A program made the position numbers and the translations under genes. Shown in pieces: positions 1-9,538 of a stretch of 64,000 bases of DNA. A model generated the notes under the pieces. It was not told where the DNA came from. It did not search any database and worked only from the letters and a program-made list of their open reading frames with translations. Every line of letters begins with the position of its first letter. Position 1 is the first letter of the stretch. Source of the DNA: Oncomelania hupensis (Eukaryota; Mollusca; Gastropoda; Littorinimorpha; Pomatiopsidae); contig CM072511.1 of the NCBI GenBank assembly GCA_036898135.1, positions 41,929,243-41,993,242 of the forward strand. The letters run 5' to 3'.

Positions 1-1090
1 TTTCTGTCCAAGAATGTTCTCAAATATCCCGAAACTTCGATCGATAGTAAACAAGCAGATCTAGAGAATTCTCCAATAATATCGACTAACGGAAATTATC
101 AACGTTATACAAAGCTTCTTCTAACAACAATGCAAACTCAAATCAAAGGTAAACACACTCTATTATTGCATACTTTGCAAAATAAAACGAACAGATCTAT
201 CGCGCGCGCTTCACACATAATATCGTGCGCATTTCACACGCACCACCATGCGCGTTTCAACGTAACACACACGCACACATTATCTAACTAACTAGCTAAC
301 TAACTATGGTTTACTGATAGGTCGCAGAGATTCGGTTCAATCTGGTGATTGAATGAGACTACTACATTATTTAAACAATAGGTGGGCGTTATTCAGTAAT
401 GAGATCATACCATATATCCTATTTCCATTCGGATTCCGGCCTTCCTACCCCACCCTTCACCCCCAAACCTTTAATTATGACTTAATACACAGCCTAATTT
501 CCACCCCTTCAAGCAGAATTCCCTTGTATTGTTTACACTACACGATTAACAATCGACTCGCATCCTAACATGCCTAACACTCCAAGGAAAACACCCAAAA
601 CGAAAAAACCGATAATTCACGAAAACACCTGGAAATTCTATCAATCCTATCAAAGGCTCCAAAACAAAAGATCGAAGCTTACGCGCGAGCACACCTGAGC
701 CGCCGACCAATTCAGAGACATCCACAAAATTCGCTGGAGAATACTGACAGTAGAAAGAGCAAACTCCGCAGAGCTTGACTTCTCAGCGTGGTTTATAAAA
801 GCAAAGTAGGCAGGATGTAATCTCAGCCGTTATAGGTTCCCCCTCCCCCCCTCCGCCTCCCTCCCTCCTCCGCCCCCGTCCGCACCCCACACCTCATCTG
901 GGAAGCAATAACGTTTATCGGAAGGGGGTCCGACGGTCGGGAACAAAACAGATCACTGCCTTCTCTGGTTCCCGCCGTCGGAAATGAGCCTGGACCCAGA
1001 AGGGAAAGCAAAAATCTAACTTCCGCCTGCGGCCATTGTTGTGACGCTCCCAGCGCAAAGGATCATGGTAGAAAGAGGGATGGAGAGAGT
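1..1090. other. AT-rich intergenic DNA, no gene recognised
   Basis: No frame here has a recognisable domain. Short CpG and CA/CG runs occur near 195-280 and a pyrimidine-rich C/T stretch near 838-880. Confidence 0.5.

Positions 1091-1123
<33 letters not shown>
1091..1123. repeat. (GA)n microsatellite
   Basis: Uninterrupted AG dinucleotides inside a purine-rich segment. Confidence 0.9.
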
Positions 1124-1127
<4 letters not shown>

Positions 1128-1640
1128 AGGGTGAGGTGGGTTAGTGGTGAGGGGCGAAGGTCAGTGGTCATGATTGAGTACTTTGGGTGCTAGATTGAGG
1201 GCCTCTGAAAAAGGTAGTGTTTGTTATGTTGATGGAGGTTGTAATAAGAGCAAGGCTGACGTGATAAAGGTGGTGGTTACATATGAAGACTTGGCGAGTC
1301 CGACGCATCGATTTTGCATTTTACGTGGACTTCACTAGGTGTGTAACTATACAGTTGTTGCAATAATCCTCTGTATTACATGTAGAAGTCAGTAGCTGGA
1401 CTAGTTAGAGCTCTTTAGCTATTTATTCAATATAATCTTGTGGCTTTGTAAGATTTTATTTGAGTTGATTTTAATGTAAATTAATTTATTTTATCGTAAT
1501 GTATTGTAATATAATATAATGTAATTTATTTATTTACATTTTTTGTTGTTTTTCGGAGGGAGAGGGGGCAAGGAATTATAATTGATAGAAACTAAGTTTA
1601 ATGACCGATTCTATTATACAAAATATCGCAAAGTACAAGA
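1124..1640. other. Intergenic, no gene recognised
   Basis: AT-rich from about 1430 with many TAATATAATG-like steps. Nothing codes convincingly. Confidence 0.45.
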
Positions 1641-1644
1641 GAAA

Positions 1645-2391
1645 CAAGATGGCAAGCCGTTCAAATGTATTTCCAGACACTCTCGCACATAGCCGAAAAA
1701 TAAGCAGATTCGCGAATGTTAATTTTCTTGGCGGTGTGCTGGCTCCGCTTTATCGTAACGAAGCAAAAGGAATACAGAGAATGACAGAGCCACTATATCT
1801 GAACTATACGCAACCCCAAATTTATCAAAATCGGCAGAGCCGAATTTATTTTAGTTACAGCGCAAAACGTGTTTAGAAAATGGAGAAGCACAATGACCTT
1901 TGAGAAGGTACAAATACGAATGATCTAACATGCTTAGCAGTAGTTTAAGTATCCGCGAAGTAAAAATTATTAATTTTGGTTCGGTTATTTTTTTTAGATA
2001 AGGCCAAAAAATGTGTTTTGAACCAAAAAAATTGAAATTTAGAGCGACGGACCGACCGACTTGCCGACACCCGCACTGCTACTGAAGGATGGCCTGTGAG
2101 TTGAGAAGTACATGTATACCAAAACTCAACAAACCTCCCTTCTGCCGGTTTTTAAAAAAAAATAGTGAGCAACATGTGTTTAGTAAACAAAAAAACTACT
2201 CCAGTGACCTTTTACCATTACAGTACAGCAATTATGATGGCCCGGAAGGAAGGTCACTAACCTAGGTAATGTTCCTAAGAAGATTGGTCCAAATCCTTTC
2301 AATGGTTCTTGAGATTTGGCATCGCTTCGAACCGACCGACCGACAAATGGTTCATCTTGATTCGCCTCGTCTAAAAATAATTTTAAAAAAT

Positions 2392-2448
<57 letters not shown>

Positions 2449-2494
2449 GAAGAAGAAGAAGAAGAAGAAGAAGAAGAAGAAGAAGAAGAAGAAG
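1645..2494 (+). repeat. Unclassified dispersed repeat ending in (AAG)n
   Basis: About 85 bp near 1645-1735 resembles 23430-23515 (shared pieces such as CAAGCC.TTCAA and TTAATTTTC). Both lead into an (AAG)n tract: here at 2394-2494 after about 650 bp of intervening DNA, and there directly. The interval also holds two copies of an ACCGACCGAC motif (near 2045 and 2335). It could be a non-autonomous retroposon with a trinucleotide tail. The class is not known to me. Confidence 0.4.
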
Positions 2495-2511
2495 CGGAAT
2501 AGTGAGGCAGA

Positions 2512-4612
2512 TGTCACGTCCCCCGAGCGGGTTCAGTGACGTCAGCTCATAAAGCGAGTGAAAAGAATAAACTCAAACAAAATAAACTAACACAAAATGC
2601 CAGAGTACAAACACACACTCTTTTATTCAACAATCAACAAGCAAACACAGGACAAATGGGAACTAACCTTCCCTCAACCCCTAAACAGACCCCCGTCCCA
2701 ATACTAACTAACAATTACCTCCCCTTGCAACAAACCCCAAATAGAACTAAATAACAACAGTTTCTTTACAAAGTGTATACAGAAAATCAAAATCAACAAA
2801 TCAATTCAAAATGCAAGTCTTCAAATAATAAGCGATGGCGTTGAATCATGAACTATTAGCTAGACAAAGCTGTGGCACAGAAGTAATGTCTCAATGTTCT
2901 TGTTAAGTAGCTCAGAGAGCTAACAGTCTCTTTCACAAAGTGGATGATTCTTCTAACTAAATGGATATGTTTTTAGGTGCGTGTAGTGTGAGTCTGTGTG
3001 TGCATGAATTAGGCATGAAAACCTCCTGGAAGTGTGTTGCCACGATACAAGGCAAAACCTGCAGCAGTGTAAGAAATCACCACGACACTACTGTGTCGTA
3101 GAAGCAAAGGTACATCCCAGGCTGGTTAGGACCCAGTCAGCGGCAACAACATCAACATCAGTACAGCACAACAGGCACATCAAAGGCAACAGCGTGGGAA
3201 TAATGCGTAGAAATAAACACGTAGAGGTAATAATCATCATCATCTCATCAGCCCACACCTGTTGACATATACATAGTCTTAACAATATGCCCACCAAACA
3301 ATAAACACTATATAATATAACATAACACGCCGTCCTCCGTCCGCCATCTTGACCTGCATAGCTATGAATATCATAATAATAATATAAGATACTATACACA
3401 GATTTCAATAATGTAAATCACCCTTTGATGCTAAATAATTCGCATCTTCTTTACAAACCAATGTTTATATAAATATACATAATTATCGCAACCACACTAC
3501 CATCTCACAGTCCTGATTCATTCCACCCCCCCTTCATCACCACCGTCACCCCCAACAATTATAGCACATCACGATTACCTCCCTTCATCCACACTGTAAA
3601 CATGCTTCCTTCATAATCATCACTTCATCCCTCTTCAGCATACTACATTCTATCGCTCTTTCCATACATACACCCTCACTCTCTCTCTCCCTCTCTATAT
3701 TCCCCATCGTCGCCTTTGACCCACTTCCATAACAACAACAGCAACGACATTTTCCCCATCACATATACAATAAGAAAATCATAGGAAAATCATATAAAAT
3801 CAACAAAATTCATTACACATCCTAAAATACATCCCCTTCCCCACACTCATTACCACTCATACACGTACGCAGTGCTCGGAGCGCGCCACTAGAGAATTGA
3901 ACGACAGGGTTTGCTTACCTTACAGGCCTCGGCTCGTGACGCCCTTTCCCCCAACACCACAACACGACACAACACTGTCACAACATTGGCACAACACAAT
4001 GGATTAGTCTTTTGAGAGTCTCTTTCTCTTGCTCTTGCACGTTATTTCACTGTCCAAATAACATTTACTCTGAGGATGAGGACACCTTAGCTCTGCTACA
4101 GACACTAAGTCTTGGTGGGTGTTCAATCGAGAACCACACGCACCTTAAGTATGGAACTCTACACTCACTGGCGAATGGCAGTTACCATCTTCCTTCGAAT
4201 TCTACACATCCTTATCCCGACGAGGGCATAAGACCTTGGGTGGCTATAAAACAATACACACACCCTTCCAACAGTACCCTACACTACGATGACCTCTGTC
4301 ACAGGGCTGCTGTCTCGTTAGAATTCCTTCCTCACGCAATAGCATCTCAAACCACTCTGCCCTTCAAAATCTGCGCCGGCCACAAGCAAAACAGTCGAGC
4401 TCTCGTCAGTATGCACGTTCTTTATTACGCGTACCCCTATTCGAAATTGGCCGACTCCCTGTCTTCTATGAATCGCACGGACTTTACGAAACTGCACTTC
4501 CATACGCAAAAGTAAATCGGTCACGCTATTCTATGTACAGCAGATATACGGAGAAGTGTAACTTCGTAAAAAGTGTATCTCTCCCTACCATCTGAAAACT
4601 CGTGTCGTCACA
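2512..4612 (-). repeat. LTR-1, downstream (3') LTR
   Basis: 2101-bp direct repeat matching 9539-11639. On the element's strand an AATAAA signal lies at 2637-2632, close to the LTR end, and a TATATAAA-like box near 3464-3472. A 167-codon open stretch (4012-4515, plus strand) recurs in both LTRs only because they are copies; it starts with TTG and has no recognisable domain. A short CT run lies near 3680-3700. Confidence 0.93.
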
Positions 4613-4627
4613 CAACCCCCCCCCCCA
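4613..4627 (-). other. LTR-1 polypurine tract
   Basis: Next to the 3' LTR the minus strand reads a run of 11 G (4616-4626) followed by TTG. This is the position where plus-strand DNA priming occurs in LTR retrotransposons. The run is purer in G than most tracts. Confidence 0.75.
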
Positions 4628-4688
4628 GTTCTTAACACCTTGAAGAACCTTACCTACGACGCGAATTTCTCACTACCCCCTATGCTAC

Positions 4689-4916
4689 CTACTGAGCGTT
4701 TCTGCTGAGGAAATCTGCTGGAACGTTGTCCTTCCCAGAAATGTGCTCCACAGACATTGAGAAAGGTTGCAGCTGAAGTGCCCATCTCATCAGTCGGCTG
4801 TTGGTGTTCTTCACTTGCTGTAGGTACTGCAGTGGCATATGGTCAGTCTGCACTACGAAAGTACGTCCGTACAGGTATTGACTGAATTCTGCACACCCCA
4901 CACCAACGCTAGACAC
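4689..4916 (-). pseudogene. LTR-1 RNase H C-terminal part, out of frame with gag-pol
   Basis: The frame carries the end of a Ty3/gypsy RNase H. The TDHMPLQYL segment and the closing VEHISGKDNVPADFLSR motif are the usual C-terminal signature. It overlaps the end of the main gag-pol frame (which stops at 4853) in a different phase. The homologous stretch in LTR-2 (KFQLYLYG) shows the phases should join near 4885-4890, where one nucleotide appears to be missing. As it stands, the main product would lose about 60-65 residues of RNase H. Either a recent mutation or an assembly error could explain this. Confidence 0.85.
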
Positions 4917-7900
4917 TCCCTCTCAATGGTCGAATAGTTCCTCTCGGTTTTCGACAGTTTCTTGCTTGCACACGCAATGGGCTGTAATCCCTGTCCCCTG
5001 TCCTGGCTCAAAATGGCCCCTACTCCATCCTCCGACGCATCTGTCTGTAGCACAAACGGCAGGGTGAAGTCCGGCAGACAGCACACAGGGTCAGAGCACA
5101 GCTTCTCCTTCAGTGTGCAAAATGCAGCTTCGCATGCTTCGGTCCATTGTACCGCCCCTGGCTTGCCTCCCTTGGTCAGATCGTGTAGTGGTGAAGCAAT
5201 CGCTGAAAAGTTGGGTACGAACCGCCTGTAGTATCCGGCTAAACCCAAAAATGAGCGCACTTGCCGCTTGGTCGTTGGTCGTGGTGCATCTCGGATTCTC
5301 TCCATCTTTGACACCTCAGGACGAATTTCTCCCTGTCCAACCACGTGCCCAAGATACTCTACTCTTCGGAAACCCAGGTAACACTTTGATGGTTTGGCGG
5401 ATAGCTGCACCTCACGCAACCTAAGGAAAAGACGTGCCAAGCATTCCAGGTGTCTCTGCTTGGTAATGGTGGCTACCAACAAGTCGTCAACAAAATTGTC
5501 GATCTCCGACATTCCCAGGGGTGCTAATAACTTCCGCATCATGCGAGAAAAGACTGCTCCCGCCGTCTTCAGCCCAAATGGCATTACGGTCCACTGAAAT
5601 TGTCCCTCTGGCGTTGTAAATGCCGTCTTCGCTTTATCTCCCTTGTTCATAGGCACTTGCCAGTAACCTTTGGTCAAGTCGATCTTGGTGAGATACTTGG
5701 CCCCTGACAGTTTGGAAAGCAAGTAGTCGATGTTCGGCAATGGTTCCGCATCGAATACGACGTGCTTGTTTAACTTCCGGAAATCAACGCAGAAACGCAT
5801 CGTGCCCTCCTTCTTCTTTACTAATACGATGGGCGAGCTGTATGGCGAACTGGCCCTCTCAATGACGCCCATCGCTAGCATCGCTTCCACTTCCTTCTTG
5901 ATGGTCTCGTGATGCGAATGGGGAAGTGGGTACTGCCGCGTCCTCACTGGAATGTCGCTGTCCACACGTATTTCGCACACGTCCAGTGTAGTGCGTAACG
6001 GCAAGTCGGTTAGGACATCCTCAAACTGCCACACCAGCTCCTGCAATTCTTCCCGTATTTCTGGGCAGTTGTCGTCCATCTTCACGTCGCGGGGTGTCTC
6101 TGATGCTGTCAAGGTGATTACGGGAATATCCCCAAACACCGGCATAGTTTCCTCCTCCTCTACCCCCTCGTCGTCTACGACGATCGTAGCCACCGTCGCT
6201 CTGGTATGAAACTTCTTCAAGAGATTGGCGTGGTATAGTTTACTTTTCCCACGCATCCTGATCCGGTAGTCGCACTCTCCCACGCGTTCGATCACCTCGT
6301 ACGGTCCTCGCCATGCTAGCTGCAACTTGTTGTGTTTTTCAGGTAACAGCAGCAACACTTGATCCCCCGCGTTGAACAAACGCCGTTTCGCCTTCTTATC
6401 GAAGTGCCGCTTCTGCTTGGCTGACGCGGTTCTGAGGTTTCCTTGTGCCAACTTACATGTTTCCTCGATGCGATTACGCAAATCCACCACGTACTGGCTA
6501 CTCAATTTCACCTCCTCCTCTTGTATTTCCTTGGTCCAGAGGTCTCGCAATACAGCCATCGGTCCCCGCACGGTCTTTCCATATAGGAGCTCGAAGGGAG
6601 AGAACCCTGTAGACTCCTGTGCTACTTCACGGTATGCAAATAGTAGCGCTGGAATGTAGCGGTCCCACGCTGTAGGTTGTTCTGTGGCTAACTTCTTGAG
6701 CATGGACACTAGTGTCCCGTTGAATCGCTCAACCAGACCGTTGCACTGTGGATGATACGGCGTGGTGGCTTTCCCATGGATCGACAGTAGTCTGTTCATC
6801 TCCCGCATGACTTCAGACATGAATTGCGTCCCTTGATCTGTCAAAATTTCCCTAGGAACGCCCATCCTCGACCAAATCTCCCACAGCGCTTCTGCCACCC
6901 TCTCTGCCTCTATGCCCTTGAGCGGTACAGCCTCGGGATAGCGTGTGGCATAGTCTACTACCACTAGGATGTACATGTTACCCCGATCTGACTTGGGTTT
7001 GATGGGTCCCACAATGTCTACCGCCACCCTCTGAAATGGCTCGTCCACCAGCGGAAGTTGCTGTAGTGGTACCTTCCTCACCCGTCCCCTCGGTACTACC
7101 TTCTGACACTCTGGACAACTGGCGCAATACCTCCGTACTTCGGCACACATTCCCGGCCAATAGAATGTCCCCCAGATCCGCTCCCTGGTACGTTTCCCTC
7201 CCAAATGCCCAGCCATGGGTGGATCATGAGCCAACTGAAGGATCCCCCCTCTCAACTGTTTCGGGACTACCAGTTGCGTGACCTGGCTACCTCTCTTCGT
7301 GTGTACCCGGTACAACACCCCCTTCTTCTTGCGAAACTCAGCTGACGCCCTACCTGACGCTATCGCCCCACCACTCTGTGCCAACGTTCTCGCCTTCGCG
7401 AGCGTCTCGTCGGTCTCTTGCATCCTGATCAACTCTGGGGTGCTAACAGAGATCTGGGATGGTTCGACCACTGCTAAGGGTACCTCCCTCTTCTTCTCGG
7501 CCTTCACCTGCGCCCGAGTCTGCACTGCTGCAGCCATTGCGCACTCACCTCCGAACAAGGAAACAGGACTCTTTTCCCCGCTATCAAACGTTACCCAGTT
7601 ACCCAGGATGATATCGGGCCCGTCCTCGAAAACCACCAACTCTACTCTCCCCCTGACCAGCGCACAATCCAACTCCACCCAAGCTGTAGGTAGCAGACCC
7701 ACGTTCGATCGATTCGCCAAGTAAATCTCGACAGTCCGACCCGTCAAATCAGCTGGTTTGACTAACCTGCTCGCGACTGCCCCTATCTCCGCCCCCGTAT
7801 CTCTCAATACCCGAACGTCCTGCCCGTTCGCCCTACCTTGGCCCCATGGATCATAAGGTTTGATTGCACACACGCTAGCCCGAGGTGCGGTCTCCGTGGA

Positions 7901-9208
7901 AATAGTCCGTCCCACTGTAACCTGGCCTACTGTCTGAGGTTTGACCTTGCAGTCCCTGACCACATGCTTCTCCGACCCACATCGGTAGCAACGGCGTACC
8001 CCACTACCCCCTTCCGTCCTCCCTACCTTCTGACCCTGTCCTCCCCGGTTGCTAGGTTGCTGAGGAGTCTCCGGTCGTCTGGGAAAACTGCGTCTCTGAC
8101 TGGGTAGTACGGGTGCCGGTGCTGATGCTGCCCGCTTGGCATCTACCACACGCTGCGCCAACTCTGCTGCGGCATGGCTAGTCTCAGGTAGATTCTCCCT
8201 CACGTAAATCTCTAGCTCGGTAGTCATGATGGAGAAAAGCTGCTCTCCAATGAAGGTGTCTAGTACCTGCCCTACGTCGGTGATGTCTTTGCCGGCGAGC
8301 GAAAACCACTTCTTCACTAACGACCCTAGCCTTACTACTAGCTGAGGAAACGTTTCTGCAGCTTCCTTCTTGGCCTCTCGAAACTGCCTACGATAGTAGT
8401 CGGCGTCCTTCCTGAAGCGTTTCAGCAGCGCATTCCTCACAGTGTCGAAATCCTGGGCTTGCTCAGGCGTTAGACGAAGGTACGTATCTCGGGCTTCCCC
8501 TTGTAACAAAGGCGCTAGCCTAACCGCCCATACCTCCCTCCTCCAACCCTGAATCTCTGCCACCCGTTCGAACATCTGGAGGTAGGCCTCCACATCCTCC
8601 CTCTCCTCCAAGGGTTTCAACTTGACTGAGTACGCTGCCTCTCTATCTCTAGCCCTATTCTCCCTCTGATCAGCTCGGTCTTCATCTCTGGCTCTACGTT
8701 CCTCCTCCAGCCTCATCTCAAACATCCTCCTTTCCTCTTCCTTAGCCTCTCTTTCTTCCCTCTTCCCATCTTCTATCCTCTGTTCCAACCGACGTTGGTC
8801 TGCCTCCCTCTGACGCTGTTCTGCTTGTCTAGCTTCTCTTTCCGCGTCCAGTCTGGCCTCTAATCTAGCCTCCAACCGCCGACGATCTTCTTCTCTTTCT
8901 CTCCGTTCTTCCTCCCTCCTCATCTCACTGACCACATAGTGCGCTAGCGCTCCGTCTCGGAAACCCAGACTTTCCCCAATCTGTCTAAATCTCTCACTAT
9001 CGCTGAGCGCGACCTCGACTTTGCTCTGTGCACCGGGCGATTTGGCATACATCTTAGGCATAGTGGTCTGAGTACTCACTGCGTAAGGTTCCTCCAACAA
9101 CCCTGTCACAGAGCCGTCATCACGGAAGTCCTGCTCCTCCTGCTCGGCCTCCTCCTTACGAGTCCTAGCGTCGCGGCGCATCGCGGCTCGAGCCTCCCGC
9201 GTAGCCAT
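4853..9208 (-). CDS. LTR-1 Gag-Pol polyprotein (PR-IN-RT-RH order), truncated in RNase H
   Basis: I start at the ATG at 9208 (reads MATREARAAM); 17 upstream codons are also open but begin with GTG. Numbering from that longer frame (1468 residues): Arg/Glu-rich coiled coil 108-210, capsid-like Gag 210-375, CCHC knuckle C424/C427/H432/C437, aspartic protease D487-T-G with ILG near 552. Integrase follows: HHCC zinc site H678/H685/C715/C718, DD35E D748/D808/E844, GPY/F domain near 985. Then reverse transcriptase with FVDD at 1256-1259 and RNase H with TDAS at 1406-1409. Gag and Pol share one frame with no stop between them. The frame ends early at 4853 after a 1-nt shift near 4885, so the RNase H end lies in another phase. 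Catalytic residues of PR, IN and RT are present. Confidence 0.95.
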   Translation of the reverse strand: MATREARAAMRRDARTRKEEAEQEEQDFRDDGSVTGLLEEPYAVSTQTTMPKMYAKSPGAQSKVEVALSDSERFRQIGESLGFRDGALAHYVVSEMRREEERREREEDRRRLEARLEARLDAEREARQAEQRQREADQRRLEQRIEDGKREEREAKEEERRMFEMRLEEERRARDEDRADQRENRARDREAAYSVKLKPLEEREDVEAYLQMFERVAEIQGWRREVWAVRLAPLLQGEARDTYLRLTPEQAQDFDTVRNALLKRFRKDADYYRRQFREAKKEAAETFPQLVVRLGSLVKKWFSLAGKDITDVGQVLDTFIGEQLFSIMTTELEIYVRENLPETSHAAAELAQRVVDAKRAASAPAPVLPSQRRSFPRRPETPQQPSNRGGQGQKVGRTEGGSGVRRCYRCGSEKHVVRDCKVKPQTVGQVTVGRTISTETAPRASVCAIKPYDPWGQGRANGQDVRVLRDTGAEIGAVASRLVKPADLTGRTVEIYLANRSNVGLLPTAWVELDCALVRGRVELVVFEDGPDIILGNWVTFDSGEKSPVSLFGGECAMAAAVQTRAQVKAEKKREVPLAVVEPSQISVSTPELIRMQETDETLAKARTLAQSGGAIASGRASAEFRKKKGVLYRVHTKRGSQVTQLVVPKQLRGGILQLAHDPPMAGHLGGKRTRERIWGTFYWPGMCAEVRRYCASCPECQKVVPRGRVRKVPLQQLPLVDEPFQRVAVDIVGPIKPKSDRGNMYILVVVDYATRYPEAVPLKGIEAERVAEALWEIWSRMGVPREILTDQGTQFMSEVMREMNRLLSIHGKATTPYHPQCNGLVERFNGTLVSMLKKLATEQPTAWDRYIPALLFAYREVAQESTGFSPFELLYGKTVRGPMAVLRDLWTKEIQEEEVKLSSQYVVDLRNRIEETCKLAQGNLRTASAKQKRHFDKKAKRRLFNAGDQVLLLLPEKHNKLQLAWRGPYEVIERVGECDYRIRMRGKSKLYHANLLKKFHTRATVATIVVDDEGVEEEETMPVFGDIPVITLTASETPRDVKMDDNCPEIREELQELVWQFEDVLTDLPLRTTLDVCEIRVDSDIPVRTRQYPLPHSHHETIKKEVEAMLAMGVIERASSPYSSPIVLVKKKEGTMRFCVDFRKLNKHVVFDAEPLPNIDYLLSKLSGAKYLTKIDLTKGYWQVPMNKGDKAKTAFTTPEGQFQWTVMPFGLKTAGAVFSRMMRKLLAPLGMSEIDNFVDDLLVATITKQRHLECLARLFLRLREVQLSAKPSKCYLGFRRVEYLGHVVGQGEIRPEVSKMERIRDAPRPTTKRQVRSFLGLAGYYRRFVPNFSAIASPLHDLTKGGKPGAVQWTEACEAAFCTLKEKLCSDPVCCLPDFTLPFVLQTDASEDGVGAILSQDRGQGLQPIACASKKLSKTERNYSTIERECLALVWGVQNSVNTCTDVLS

Positions 9209-9516
9209 GTCGGAAAAGAAGGGAAGAACAGATGTTAGTATACACAAAACAAATAACACCTAACTGATACAAACACCTAACAGAATGAATACGCAACACA
9301 ACAGTCACAGGAGCCGAGGAATCGTTCACCGTCGTACCCCTGAAGGCGAGCAAGTGAACCCTGCAATCCAATTCCCCGTTAATGCTGCACTCCGAGTGTG
9401 TTCCCTAGTGCAATACACCCACACTCCCGCCAACCGCCCGCTGCGTACCCTTTCACACAACAACTCAAACACACAACATACACATCTGGCAATACCCTAA
9501 CAAAATAAATGAGTTT
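9209..9516. other. LTR-1 5' leader between primer site and gag
   Basis: About 300 bp of untranslated leader on the minus strand. No separate gene is supported. Confidence 0.6.
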
Positions 9517-9534
9517 ATCCCACTTCTGACACCA
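9517..9534 (-). other. LTR-1 primer binding site, tRNA-Leu type
   Basis: The minus strand reads TGGTGTCAGAAGTGGGAT starting 4 nt inside the 5' LTR. It is complementary to a tRNA 3' end finishing CCCACTTCTGACACCA, which matches common eukaryotic tRNA-Leu. Sea urchin SURL elements use a similar site. Confidence 0.85.
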
Positions 9535-9538
9535 AAAA

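Noticed and set aside
3234..3265. Second hammerhead from CTGATGAG on the minus strand of LTR-1
   Set aside because: No stem II and no GAAA follow the CTGATGA.
4012..4515. 167-codon frame seen in both LTR-1 LTRs
   Set aside because: It starts with TTG, is antisense to the element, has no domain and is duplicated only because the LTR is.
7278..7724. Plus-strand frames across the LTR-1 and LTR-2 interiors
   Set aside because: They are antisense shadows of the minus-strand polyproteins.
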